The translations under genes and the position numbers were made by a program. Under the pieces are notes generated by a model, which was not told the DNA's origin, did no database searches, and saw only the letters and a program-made list of their open reading frames with translations. From Halicephalobus mephisto (Eukaryota; Nematoda; Chromadorea; Rhabditida; Panagrolaimidae), in NCBI GenBank assembly GCA_009193035.1, contig SWDT01000725.1:1-64000 (forward strand): 64,000 nt of DNA, read 5' to 3'. Positions 1-11,862 of this stretch are shown piece by piece (position 1 is the stretch's first letter; each line of letters begins with the position of its first letter).

Positions 1-3000
1 GAGAGAGATTTAAATTAATGAGTATGTTTTAAATATGCCTCATATCGAAACTTCTTCGAAGCACAACGTTTACAGAAGTATACTCATCACATATAGAGCA
101 TTTAAACTACAATTTCAAAATTGATATTACTGAATACTCACAATTTTCTGCATTCATATAATGATAAAAAAGAGATTCAAACAGTAAAGTTTTATTTCTG
201 CAAGATACAATTGTATGAATTTATTCACATCTTTGTCCTCCTATAATCTCTCTCTAATCATGTCAATTTTCAAGATACATAATAACAGCACTAATTTCAG
301 TAATATAAACATTTCTTTATCATAAAAATAAAAGTAAATTCTTTTTTCTCAGGTCTAATTTGTTTTTTGTAAATCTTTACTTTTCAGATTGTCTAAAGGT
401 AACAAGGTAAATAAAACTGAAACAGGAATATAGAGGAATCGTTTTTTAGATTTAAATCCAGTAAAAAAAATAGAAAATTACAGGTGTTACAAACATAATT
501 TTTGTTTACTTACTCCAGTGTTTTTTAAATAGACTCTTAAAACAATATCGATTACGCTCTAATTGTTAACATTTCGTAATCACAAATTTAGTGTTAAAGA
601 AATTATTACTCACAAGGGAAGTTTATTTTACTTGAAGTGATCTTTTGAAGTAATATGTACACCATTTTATAGCTCTTCAAATGGATATTCAGAATTTGTT
701 CCGTTGAGCGCTCTACTAAAGTGAGATAACCGATGAAAATAACAAAGTTTTAAATATAACGCGTTTTGCAAGAAATTCAATAGAAATCGAAAGCAAAACG
801 GCGAAAGTTTATTATTTTTTATTGAAACTTGTCCATGGGATTATATAGGAGCATCATTGTGGACTTTTGAGGTTTGTAATTCTGAAGTGACTTCTGGAGT
901 AAATTTAGAATCTGCGCCATATAAAAACACCCACACATTGACCCCACATCGGATTAGTTGCAATCTAGGTATAAGCATGTATTAAATTTGAAAACTTGTG
1001 ATAGAACAATTTCGTGCAAAGGTTTTCCTGAAGTTCCCTTCTTATCTCTCACTCTTGATTTAATCAGAACGATTTCTATTGTCAATCATTATACTATCAT
1101 TGGAATATAAAATTATTTATGGTAAAAGAAATGTCTCCAAAGATAATAAGTAAATTATTGTATGTGATCTTCAAATTTTTCGTGAACGATTTAGAATAAG
1201 TAAATATGTGGACATATACCGTAGTTTATAACATATGATTCTTTTCACTAAATATCTTAATGTATAGTGCTGTATTCAGACACATTAATTTGTGAAACAC
1301 GTTAATTTCAGTGATAATGGAAAATATAAATTCTTTGTTTAAAATTTGGAAACGTGAAACATATATCTCCTAAAATTTAATGATATGGTATTCCAAATTT
1401 CAGTTAATTTCAGTGTATGGAAAACTATTTTGAAAAGTGTTCAACAATGCTTCAAAAAAATCAAAAATTAGTTAATAAGAGACTTAGAGAGATATTAATA
1501 CATCTATGATAAATAACACGTAAGATGCTGCCGAAAGATACGTGAACCATATTTTCTAGTTATTGTCAAGAGAAAATACGACAAATTTTCTTGTTATCCT
1601 CAACATTATCCATATCAAACGATATATATTCAGAGTGATATTTAAGAACCAAGTGCTTGATATATTGTTAAACAATGTCAATTAAATAAAATTATGATAT
1701 TAGGTTGGTATCCTTCTTGTTTAATTTTCGAGAAAATGTTAAAAGTGGATTCAAGAATTATTAACATCCAGTCCTCAGTCTTTTCCTACCGGATTTGTTT
1801 ACGTGCATATTGACAATTAGTTGTAATATTTGTCTATTTTATTCCAGGAATAACTTGTTTAAATAGGTCAATAACATTTATGAAAAGCACAATTTTGATA
1901 AATAAATATTGTTGGATTTTGTTGAAAAATGATTTGAACAAGTGAAAGCTTTACATTTACTATAGGTAGTATGCACAATTTTTTTCTCAGGCAAATAAGG
2001 TTCACAGTGGCCAAATGAATATCCTGATTTAAGAGATATATTCATCTGTACTCGTTTTTGAGATGATTTTGATGAGGGAAAATGTCGTTTTTTTAAAGCA
2101 ATGTACATACACTAATTGCAATTTTTCTCTTTTTATAAACTAAATATTAGCATGCACTGCATTTGTTTATGTTAAAATCGATAGATAAATGTTGGTAAAT
2201 GCGATAATGATAAGTTTAAGGCGGATAATTACTACAAACTAATGATCTACTAGAAAAAAGTCCTAATAAGCTCTTGCAATATAGCTATTAGACGGTTTGT
2301 GGATCATTACTCAGTCCTCCATAAGTTACATCGCTAAAGAATTTAAAAACATCATTTTTATAAGAGAATTATTATCATTTTTGAAAAGTTTGCTGTAGAG
2401 AATCATAGAATTCAGACTAGTAACATGCAAAATTTAATTAAAAAGGACAACCAGTAATCGCCGAGAAATAATCATAGTATATATTTTGATTTATCAATGA
2501 AATATATTTTCTCCATACTCATTGTTATTGTAGAATTGAATAACCTCTAATATTTCTTCTTACCTTACTGTTACATTGATTTTAGTAAAATATAAATGTT
2601 TTTTATATAATTTGAATTAGTACATTGGAATACTTTCTTATTTTAAAACAGTATTTCTTTCTCCTAATTTGTGTCAACCGTAGAAGATTTTCAGATAAAT
2701 CTAAAGCAATCCGAAAAGTTTGATGTTTAATTGTATAACTTTGAAAAATTTACTCATTTTGCCAAATTTTGTTCTTCTTGATCTTCTTTGTCTTCACAAA
2801 TCTGCGCCTTACATAAATATTTTGATTCTGATTCCACGCAATATCATACTTTTACGTCAAACTTGCGTGGCTTATTTGACATAAATACGTTGATCGGAAA
2901 CTTTTCAAAACTAATTACGGATTTATCAAAATAAATAGAATCGCCAGGATTATAGGAGCCTCGAAAGTTTGTAATAGCAGAGATGAAGAATTTTTAATTG

Positions 3001-3590
3001 GCGTAATTCTGTTAGTATGATCATGGCTGTTTTTGTTATCCAAACTTAAAACACGGAAAATAATCAAATATCATTTTCTGGATAAACAAAGATGAGCTTT
3101 TAAATAGCAAAAAGTTATTAAAGCACTAACATTGGATGAACTTATCAGTAAAATTCACGGCTTTATTGGTAGAGAACATATTCTTTACTGATAATCTATG
3201 ATTTCCATTTGACTCCCATATTAATCACATTCCTAGTAAGGCTTTCAATTGTGCCATACTGACCGGTGTAATTAGAAAAGACAGCATATTTTCTGATTTC
3301 CTTTTTTGGAAATTTCTTTTAGTTGAATATTTGTGTAGGCACAAAGATCGGACTTAAACCGGAAACGGCCTAGACAGAATGCTCATAGCTCCGCCCAGTC
3401 AGCCGACGCCTGTGAAGTGAGACTAAAGTGTTAGAGAGTCAGTCTTTGAGAAATTCCAACTCTAATTTGGTCCGAATTTGACTTCGGTCAAACGAGGACC
3501 TTTCCTCTCTTTGTTCTATGCTTATGATTGAGATAAACTAGCGTAATTGCTAATAGTAGGAACCAACAGTTTTCCGCCTAATCTAGGAGC
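1..3590. other. Gene-poor AT-rich stretch
   Basis: No reading frame here looks like a real exon. The longest open frame, on the minus strand near 1878-2108, has no recognisable domain and lies in the same T/A-rich sequence as its surroundings. The only structure seen is a dispersed repeat at about 1384-1740 (a relative lies near 37.2 kb) and a base-composition change near 3340-3690, where the DNA becomes noticeably more GC-rich before the acyltransferase gene ends. Confidence 0.6.
1384..1740 (+). repeat. Dispersed repeat, copy A
   Basis: This segment is a diverged direct relative of 37222-37575. Shared stretches in the same order include a ggtattcca/ggcattcca start, a run ending in aaaattattttgaaaa, a block around ttattgtcaagagaaaa, and the end motif with gatatattgtt, aacaat, aaaattat and attaggttgg. 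It codes for nothing obvious. In copy B the repeat lies directly upstream of a broken membrane-protein gene, so it may be an old duplicated gene flank rather than a transposon. Confidence 0.6.
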
Positions 3591-3813
3591 TCCCAAGATG
3601 TCACTCCACCGACATCCCCTCTTACTACTTATCTTACTAACTCTCATACATCTTATCGAACCCCCCTTTTACTACAGGTATGTTCACAACTAGCTGTTAA
3701 AGCAATTGTTAATAGTTACACAATATCGACATTGAACTAGCAGATAAGTAAGTAAATCCAAATTTATTTAAAAAATAGAAAAATTTCTATTACTTTTATT
3801 CGATACAGTACAA

Positions 3814-6320
3814 TTATTGATCAAGTTCTTTAAATTTGCCGTTTCTGAGAGGAAGATCGAGTTCGTACGAAGTCATCCCATCTCTTTCTGTTTTTTCTTC
3901 TTCTAACTGAATTTTCCTCTTTTGAGGTCTCAGGAGAATGGACTCTATCTTGGCCACCGGAACTTCGAACAAGCTGCTCCAGATGAGGGACAGGAAGAAG
4001 GTCAAACAAAGAACGGAGAAAACTCTTTCATAGAACTGAAACAAGATTATAAGTCAATATTTAATTAAAATAACCTTACAATGTTCCAAATCCCTGAATA
4101 TAGAATCGCATGATCTTCTTCAGAATTGACGTAATCGACAATTTGTACATGAATAAGATATGCAGCATAACTCAGTCTCCCAAGGGGAACCCAGATGTTC
4201 CAAGAAATGAATCTGTTGACGAATCCACCGTAACCGTAATAGCACGCAATGAGGATCCAGGACAACCCTAAACCCCAGGCTGGTTTGCTGAAAGCAGAGT
4301 ACATAGCCCGTTCGAACAGCGTCAAATGAGTCGTTCCTTTGTTGAACCCGTACAGACCGAAGAGAGCAGTGCACATCAAGGCGACAGAGAGAAACCAGAA
4401 GATATACTGAATGAAAACGGGGATCTTCAACTTCTTCCTTGTCTGTAACAACCATCCGACAATCAACCCCATTATATAAACTTGACATCGGATCCACATT
4501 GCAGAATACATAATTCTATAGTACTCTTTTCCGTTTTTCTCTTTCGGATCAGGGGCAACAATACTTGCGATAGTAGGAGGATAGTGGTTGACGTAAACAG
4601 TGATGATGTTCCCAGCTGTGGAACAAAACATCAAGGTGAATGCGACAATTACCCCCAAAATTGGCTTCATTGCTAGAGACACTAGAATCACTGGACTGAG
4701 AACAAACATCTGCATATCTGCCGCTAAATACCATGATTGACCGAAACACTAGAAATTCATAAATAAAAACCATATTTTTGAACCAAACTCACCTGTTCCT
4801 CTAAATTCCACAAATTATTGATGTAGAGAACATTTTTCCAAAAATACTTGTTACATGGATCTTCAACCTTTTCTTGAGCAAAATGGTAAACTCTCTCACT
4901 TAACCATGGCCCAACTACCCAAGTTACAAAAGCAACTGCCATGAAGTAAGAAGGAGACAACCTTATATATCTGTGGACGTAGAACATGATCCATCCCTTG
5001 AACGACATGACTGCTTTCCTGTTCCTCTCCAACTCTTTGAAGAACAGGAACGAAACCAGAACTGCTCCAATGAAGAAGAAATTATCTACTGAATAGAAAC
5101 CATTCATGATTATTTGAGTGAATGGATAGTATATGATCCCTTCAAAATCAAAAAAGTTGTCTGGAAATCAGGATTGTTAAGAACTGAATTATGAAACTTA
5201 TACTCACTATTACTACTCAAAAACTGAACAAAGACGTGAGCAACGATGACCCAAGTGATGGAGATGACTCTGATGAAGTGGATGGGTCCAATTTGTCCAG
5301 GCTGGTTGGATTTCCCCGCTGTCATGATCTCAGACACATTTCTATGGAAGGAGAACGCGAAGAACAGCTGAATACCTTTGTCTGAAAGGATTCCCATTAA
5401 ACTACATAAAGAATGTACTCCGGAGACTTACGAGATCTTAGTGGACTTTTCTCGGGGATTATCAAGTAATCAACAGTCATAGAAAGGACTGCCAGTATAA
5501 TCACCAGGAAGAAAACCGATCTGCAAACTAGTTGAAAACAAAATTGAAGGAAGAAACTCACAAAATGATATACGAGCGGTAATCGTAGTCAACTTTGATG
5601 TCTTCAAAAGTGGTCACCGAACAAACTGGGTCTTCCTCACTGGGGAATAGTTGAGCTAAACAAAGACATTATTCAATATCTTCACTGTACGTATATTTAC
5701 CAATCTGTAAAACAGCGAGAATGTCATCCCTGTTACAGCTTTTCGGAAGACAGACGTCGAATCCTAATATCATGGTCCTTGAACGATCACAAGTTTTGTT
5801 ATATCCCTCCAACACCAGAGCATCAATGTATGTCCTACTGTAAGAAGTTTCGAAAGGTCTTTTTCGTTGGGGAACTTCAAAATGGATTAAGTCACATTCC
5901 TGCTTGAATCCGTAAATAATGGTAGCTCCTCTCATCATCCCCGGAGGCTGGACTCCCATGGCGTCTTTTACTAAAGATTGAGATATAAAGTTTCTTCTGT
6001 ATGGATCAACACTTACCCATAGCAGCAGTCTGGGGGAAACCAGGAGGAACTTGGGTAGAATTATTTAGAGCAAGGTAGAGGAGAGCGGTGTCTTCAATGC
6101 ATTCTAAGGTAATGTTGTGAGCCTCAGAAATGTCTGAAAAACCCTTGAACAAATTGGTTTTGAGATTGTTCATCGAATCGGTGAAGACTTCATGGTTTTC
6201 TTTCGGGAGATTCTTCAACTGTCTCCATTGCTTTGCAATAGCTATATAATCTACATTCGCAGCTGTAGTAAAAGAATGAGAAACAACAATTAAGAACAAG
6301 CACTTTAGGATCATTTTCAT
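3814..6320 (-). CDS. NRF-6-like membrane acyltransferase (acyltransferase-3 family)
   Basis: Eight exons join in phase: 6320-6017, 5970-5701, 5655-5562, 5520-5432, 5381-5208, 5160-4793, 4748-4080, 4035-3814, giving 729 residues, the usual length for this family. Residues 1-20 form a signal peptide. A Cys-containing luminal NRF domain follows (with CLPKSCNRDD), then a membrane region of about ten helices with the acyltransferase-3 signatures IHFIRVISITWVIVAH, NFFFIGAVLVSFLFFKEL and LGRLSYAAYLIHV. Known relatives in C. elegans (nrf-6, ndg-4) act in lipid and drug uptake between tissues; the substrate here is not known. Exon 5 must begin at the inner acceptor ctttcag, because the upstream acceptor at 5402 gives a stop codon. 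A TATA-like motif lies about 27 bp before the ATG. Confidence 0.92.
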
Positions 6321-6346
6321 TCGTTAGTTTCTCTCGAAAATCACGT

Positions 6347-6354
6347 CTTATAAA
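6347..6354 (-). promoter_or_regulatory. TATA-like element of the acyltransferase gene
   Basis: On the minus strand this reads TTTATAAG, 27 bp before the first ATG. If it is the TATA box, transcription would begin almost at the start codon, so either the leader is extremely short or the second methionine (6314) is used. Confidence 0.35.
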
Positions 6355-6636
6355 GAGTGAAAAATACAGGAGTGCCCTTATTACGTCATGCGAATTTAAG
6401 ATTCATCTGCAGACGAATGTGATTTCCTGGGAAGTTGTTATCAGTTGTTCACAAAACGTCATTGTATTTTTACTCTATTTGAGGTAAGCCATGTGATTGT
6501 CTTATGATTTCTTAATCAGGATTTGATCTTTATTATTGAGAATGGCTAAGGAATAATGCATTAAATGACATTTTTATGAACTTCAGTAATTTATTGTAGA
6601 TAATGAAATGCGGCTTCGTATTGGAAAAATGGTTAA

Positions 6637-7090
6637 CATTCGGAGGCCCGATTGTAATTCGGGTTGCTTCTGGTAGATTTTGATATCCTGAGTTTAACTA
6701 TATGTAACTTTCCAGAAAATTTTTTGGCTGGACACATGGAAAATAAGGTTGAAAATTTGTCTGTCAGGAGACTTGAAAAATGTCAATAATTTCATTAATA
6801 TGTGATTTTAAAAAACACCGATGTATATGTTAGAATTGAGAGATGATTACCTATCGAACGATATATGAACCGTTCATATCCGTTCATTTAGAGCCGAGAT
6901 ACAATCATTTTCCCTAACATCCCAACATCATTTCTATTAGACTTTTTTTTCTCAACTTAGGAGATAAGGAACGTGCTCTCGTACGTACTTAGACCAACAA
7001 TAGTTCTGACGTTTCATGATGAGAAACTGATCTCTTTACATTTGCATTCTGAAGAAAACTCTTCTTCAAAGGTACCAACAACAACAACAT
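6637..7090 (+). repeat. Left inverted arm of the piggyBac-like element
   Basis: This is the reverse complement of 8172-8625 with few differences, starting right after the TTAA at 6633. The inner boundary lies at a CAA/TTG microsatellite (ggtaccaacaacaacaacat). Open frames inside the arm are not coding. Confidence 0.9.
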
Positions 7091-7264
7091 GGATTCTTTT
7101 ACCCATAGGTCTTTATTTTTATGAAATTTCTATAGTAATCTCTTTAGGAAAATACCAGCATTTTTTAGTTTCTAATAAAAGTAACATATCGTTTATTGAA
7201 ATTTAGCGATACCGTCTTCCGGCATTGGAACACTCTTTACAAAAAACACGATCAAAACTTTTTT

Positions 7265-7985
7265 TTAAATATGGATCTTACAAAGAAAGTTCTTACATAT
7301 AGCGCATCTAATACGGATAGTTTTTGCATATCGAGAGCCACAATCATAACACTTCCCCGCTGTATTTAAATGAAATTGAATTGGACTTCTTTCTCTAAGT
7401 GTTTTTTATTAGCAGGTGAAGGTGTTTATGGCTCTTCAGTGCAAGTGTTGCAACTATATTGAGCATTCAGATGGCTATTACAAACTGTTCTCTTATAGAT
7501 TGTACATTTTTTCATATGAATGCTGCCAGCCCAAGTGGCAATCCGACCTTATTTGGTCGGGTAGTACCAAGGCATGGTATTTTTCCTTCTTAAAGGATGG
7601 GCCATTTTATGTTCGTCATACCTAAGATTTTAAATAGAATGCTTAAGTTTTTTATTATTAATTACTATGAAAATTATTTGTTCAGAATCTCTTCAGTGAA
7701 GAATTTCATAAAATGATCAACTTTTTGTCTTTCGTCAGTCAGGTTCCTGACTTCATTGGGAAATGGATCCAGAAGAGGTTCATTGAGATTTGGTCTTTTG
7801 TCAGTCGAAGGACGACCTACTGAAGCGGGATAAATTCTTCTTGATGACTGCGAAGTAGTAACTTCAGATTCATTATTTCGAAGTAGATTATCATAGGCTC
7901 CATCTTCGAAAACATCAGAAAGCTCGAATCCTTGATAATTATACTCAGAATCAGAAGGATAATCTTCATCTTCAGAGTAGTTCAT
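7265..7985 (-). pseudogene. Broken piggyBac transposase (N-terminus and C-terminal finger only)
   Basis: From the ATG at 7985 a 103-codon frame begins with an acidic segment (MNYSEDEDYPSDSEY) and runs to KVDHFMKFFTEEILNK, then stops at 7674. In piggyBac transposases this helix directly precedes the DDE domain (family DDE_Tnp_1_7), normally followed by a conserved E-T-N motif; here it ends. At 7360-7265 the frame KCYDCGSRYAKTIRIRCAIC continues to KNFLCKIH and a stop, with the C-x2-C...C-x2-C...C-x2-H spacing of the piggyBac C-terminal Cys-rich domain. The roughly 300 bp between them are degenerate. The catalytic aspartates are absent, so the gene is dead. Confidence 0.8.
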
Positions 7986-8171
7986 TGTAAAAGTATAGAA
8001 CAAAAACAAACAAAACTGATGATTAAATAATGTTGTGTTGGAATCCTTATGGTAGTAATATCGACAGTCAAAAACCGTGCTTGCAATCAAATTATTCTTA
8101 GAGGGAAAATTAAGAATCAAAAATCATTTTATATCAAAAAAAGAGACATGGTTTCTTTTATAAACTAATCT

Positions 8172-8625
8172 ATGTTGTTGTTGTTGGTACCTTTGAAGAA
8201 GAGTTTTCTTCAGAATGCAAATGTAAAGAGATCAGTTTCTCATCATGAAACGTCAGAACTATTGTTGGTCTAAGTACGTACGAGAGCACGTTCCTTATCT
8301 CCTAAGTTGAGAAAAAAAAGTCTAATAGAAATGATGTTGAGATGTTAGGGGAAATGATTGTATCTCGGCTCTAAATGAACGGATATGAATGGTTCATATA
8401 TCGTTCGATAAGTAATCATCTCTCGATTCCAACGTATATATCGGTGTTTTTTAAAATCACATATTAATGAAATTATTAACATTTTTCGGGTCTCATGACA
8501 GACAAATTTTCAACCTTATTTTCCATGTGTCCAGCCAAAAAATTTTCTGGAAAGTTACATATAGTTAAACTCAGGATATCAAAATCTACCAAAAGCAACC
8601 TGAATTACAATCGGGCCTACGAGTG
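8172..8625 (-). repeat. Right inverted arm of the piggyBac-like element
   Basis: This is the reverse complement of 6637-7090 and ends at the TTAA at 8626. Matching landmarks in both arms are the poly-A run beside ctcaacttaggagataagg and the block gacacatggaaaataaggttg. Confidence 0.9.
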
Positions 8626-9070
8626 TTAAACGAGCTAATTTCCATCTCTTTTCCGTTGTTATTAAGGCCTTAAAAGGAAAGTGTGAAAACAAACAGCAAG
8701 TAGAAGAAAGGACTTACTTTTTGGCGAATATCGTACAAAGTGATTTTGCTGCGATATTGTCCAAGAGTGACAGAGTAGTGCTTGTTCGGTCCATGCTTAA
8801 AATCTACAACTGGAATGTTGGTGTTGAAGATCTCGACGGCGTCTTGCTGAACATCAACCGTAAATGCAGATGGAATCTCGAGTACAGCGCTAGTGATTTG
8901 GAACGGCATGACGCTGGAATTGAAAAAAAGCAGAATGATGAGTGATCGAAAATAGACTTGAGGTAAATTTTGAATAAACGAGTGAAACTATGCAAATTTT
9001 GGAATAAATTTGTTTGGACTTACTTAGCGCCTTCAATTTTTAGTTGGATCATTTGATCAGTCAACTTTTT

Positions 9071-9346
9071 TTAATCCTGAAGTCCATTTTTACAGTCAAC
9101 AATAGAATAGAATATTTGAAATGTAGCCACAAACAAGTGGAGAATTAGACAGGAAAGCGTGTGAATAAACACAAATAGCCACAAAATAATAAGTAACAAG
9201 GACGAATCCTGTGTTGAAGGGGCAGCCTTCTCGTTGCGGAACCCTATTGATGGCGGAGTACTGCACAGCGGGTTCATGGTAGGGGTGAGAGGGTGGTAGT
9301 CTATGTCACATTTCGTCAATTCGCCCAAAACGGCGAACTGAGCCAT
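9071..9346 (-). CDS. Hypothetical 91-residue single-pass membrane protein
   Basis: One exon starting MAQFAVLGELTKCDIDYHP has a hydrophobic segment of about 28 residues near residues 47-76 and no signal peptide. I recognise no family. Codon choice in the first half (for example CTACCACCCTCTCACCCC) is richer in C than the surrounding intergenic DNA, which supports coding. It lies immediately upstream of the gene split by the transposon. It could also be a 5-prime exon of a larger gene whose later exons were missed. Confidence 0.45.
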   Translation of the reverse strand: MAQFAVLGELTKCDIDYHPLTPTMNPLCSTPPSIGFRNEKAAPSTQDSSLLLIILWLFVFIHTLSCLILHLFVATFQIFYSIVDCKNGLQD

Positions 9347-10015
9347 GGAGAATCATCCTCTCTCCAAAACTTCAAGTACTATTATTCTTCAAAACGGGAT
9401 AGTGATAGCTCCTCCAGTTTTTGAGAAAATTCAATGTTTCCTATTTTTGGTCCACACTGTATATTTTATTTAATTACACGATGTTTTTCGTTTTGAAAAC
9501 AGTTTGACAAAGTACTCAAGTGATATCAATTTCATCTGGATTAAGTTAATAACATTTTAGACATCGAAAAAGCTGCATTTAGTTTAGATATTTATTTTAA
9601 AAGACAGTAGATTGCATGTCGCAGATAAAATGACAGAAGTGAAATTGAAGAATTTCGAGATAATCGAAACGTGTCAGCCAACTTGCTAAAGTGTCGCACG
9701 CAAATTTCCCGAATTGATTTTATTTTCATTTCTACTGTAATTTCGATCACTTTATATTTCGACATACTTTTTCTTCAAAGTTCGTTTGAAAAAAATTTTC
9801 CATTCGTCACAAAACGCCAAATTGACTGCACCGCTGAAGAATAGATTTGTTTCTCCTGAAAACGACTAGTTTGCTTTAAATTTTTAGGATTGCGTTTTGG
9901 TGACGTATGATTGATGACTATCTTGTTAATTTCTAAATAATGGTTGTTTTTATTTTAATTATTACTGTTGTAATTCGAAATTTTAGCTTAATCAATGAAA
10001 TCGATAGACGGAAAC
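9347..10015. other. Divergent promoter region
   Basis: No gene is seen in these 669 bp. They separate the divergently oriented small membrane protein (minus) and the metallophosphoesterase (plus). They are AT-rich, with no tandem repeat. Confidence 0.5.
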
Positions 10016-11680
10016 ATGAACACACAAGGTGGATTGTCGGGATTCGGAATTACCTGGAAAAAGTTCTTTCTGTGGATTTTTTCGTTTATTGTTATGTATC
10101 ACCTTATAGGAGGTTTCGGTGGTCGTTATGTACGTTTTTGATATATGAATTTTTGGATTTTTTACGTTTCAGGCCAGACAAGCAGAAGGATACGAAATAG
10201 GAAACAGATACAGATTAGTGTCCGTGGTCAGGCTGGAAGTGATAATGATATATCTTTCTATTCCGATATATCTTCATTTGTTCAGTTACTTCCACAGAAG
10301 CCTAGCAGAATCCGAAATTTTGAAAAATTCAAGAGAAATGGAGAAATTAAAAAAGAAGTGTTTCTCGGCGTTCATGGGAATAATGATAGGAGCACATGCA
10401 ACTTACATGTTTTATCTTTTGCCGTTTGACGTCCCTTACATTATTTACTGGCCATCGGCATTGTCGTTAGGGTTGTGGATGCATTTGTTCTTTTTTACTT
10501 GTTTATTCATGGGCGGAAACACGATTACTGCTGGTTTAAATGTGAGTTTTCATATCAATTTTTATTTCCTAAACTTCATTTTGAATTTCTTTACTTTAAA
10601 ATTGAATTCGACAGAAATAATGATAACTTTTCTGCTTTATTGTTGAATTTTAGGACTAATTTCCAATTTTTAACACTGTTTTTTGATTTCCTAATGCTAA
10701 TTTAGGGTTTTTTTAGAAGTTTGAAGCCGGAAGAACGTTTGTCTCGACATTATGCAGAATTAGGATTTTCAAGAGCCTAATTGTGAACAAGAAGGTCCAA
10801 GTTATCTCGACTTTGATTTCGACAGTATTACTATCGGTTATTCAATGGTACAGTAGTGATAAGATCGTGATCAAGGAGCTGGACTTGAGACTGAAGAATT
10901 ACCCTCTAGACAGACCTGCAATGAATGTGGCTTTACTGACTGATCTCCATGGGGGTGCGATGGTGTACAGGAACCAGATAGCTAATGCTGTGGATAAAAC
11001 CAACTCAATTGAAGGCCTATTCGGTATCGAACTAGATGCTGTGTTCATCGTCGGAGATGCTATAGATGCTCCGAGGGAAATCATAGAAGATAGAATGGAA
11101 CCTCTGAGGCATCTGAAGAGCAGACTAGGGACTTATTTCGTAAGTGGTAACCATGAATTCTATTACGGCAATTACGATGACTGGAAAAAGTTATTCATAG
11201 ATTACGGTATCAGAGTACTGGAAAATGAGTAAGTTGCATTACTGTGAAATCGATTAAATAGTGATTATTTTCAGCGTCGAACATTTGGAAAATGCAGTAT
11301 GCTTAGTGGGATTACACGACATTAGTGCCTACAAAAGTGGAATTAAGAATGTTTCGATGGACGAGTCTGCAATATCAAAATGCCAAAGAAATGAGTCAAT
11401 TATCGTCCTGGCTCATAATCCAGCATCGACTAAAAGGATCATGCAATTTTCGAAGGACAGTGGCTACAATGTGGATTTAATTTTATCCGGTCACACTCAT
11501 TCGGGACAATATTATATCCTGGTGCCGTATGTTTACTGGTTATTGCCGTATTTGTATGGGTTATATCCAGTTGGATCGGGAAATACGCAGTTGTTTGTAT
11601 CTGCAGGAACGTTGTATCAAGCTGCTCCGATGAAGATGGTTGGACGAAGTGAAATATGGTTGTTGAAATTTCGAGGATAA
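10016..11680 (+). CDS. Membrane-anchored metallophosphoesterase (TMPPE-like)
   Basis: Exons 10016-10129, 10173-10541, 10717-11228 and 11275-11680 join in phase to 466 residues. The first half holds about five hydrophobic helices. The second half is a calcineurin-like phosphoesterase domain with its metal-binding motifs in order: LLTDLHGG, FIVGDAID, VSGNHEFYY, LAHNP and LSGHTHSGQYY. All standard metal ligands seem present except the usual D-x-H-x-Y extension. The plan of several N-terminal helices and one C-terminal phosphoesterase domain matches vertebrate TMPPE and bacterial YaeI/YkuE-like enzymes; the natural substrate is unknown. Introns 1 and 4 are under 50 bp. PINX1 follows 182 bp downstream on the same strand. 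Confidence 0.88.
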
Positions 11681-11862
11681 ATTATTTTTGATTTTCTTTA
11701 ATACGGGAATTTTTCGTTCTTTCATTAACCCCTTAGGGAATGTATATGATTTATCATTGGTTGGTTACTGTATCACTGGTTGTATTCCAGAAATTATTTT
11801 AAATTTTTTTTTACTTTTTAGTTTGGTTTTCTAGGGTATATTTGCCTTTATTTTTGGCAATA

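Larger units (their letters stand above)
6637..8625. mobile_element. piggyBac-like element, internally deleted, with 454-bp inverted arms
   Basis: The element is 1,989 bp and is flanked on both sides by TTAA (6633-6636 and 8626-8629), the target duplication of piggyBac transposons. The tips read CATTCGGAGGCCCGATTG on the left and CACTCGTAGGCCCGATTG on the right, read inward. The outer 454 bp on each side are an inverted repeat with only scattered mismatches, which indicates a young insertion. Between the arms are remnants of a transposase on the minus strand: the acidic N-terminus and the C-terminal Cys-rich finger, with the catalytic core gone. It cannot be autonomous. Arms this long are unusual, since piggyBac ends are normally short inverted repeats. 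Confidence 0.88.
6583..9052 (-). pseudogene. Small unrecognised gene split by the piggyBac insertion
   Basis: Two exons join in phase: 9052-9024 and 8913-8718, beginning MIQLKIEGANVMPFQ and ending YDIRQK at a good donor (gtaagtcc). A likely third exon starts at 8668 (acceptor ccttttaag) with ALITTEKRWKLAR and runs directly into the TTAA. If the element and one TTAA are ignored, the frame goes on 17 codons past that Arg to a stop at 6583. With the element present, the frame instead enters the arm and stops after about 18 codons. So the insertion hits the last coding exon and replaces the C-terminus. I do not recognise the protein. The ATG lies only 18 bp after the stop of the next gene upstream, which suggests one transcript. 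Confidence 0.5.

Noticed and set aside
1878..2108. 76-codon minus-strand ORF with several Cys and Lys
   Set aside because: No domain, no splice context, and same composition as surrounding noncoding DNA.
5402..5431. Acyltransferase intron 4 ending at 5402
   Set aside because: Joining there gives CTT TAA, a stop. The next acceptor (ctttcag before 5381) restores the family sequence HKGIQLFFAFSFHRN.
6973..7206. 77-codon plus-strand ORF
   Set aside because: It lies in the inverted arm of the piggyBac-like element, and its counterpart in the other arm does not preserve a reading frame of interest.
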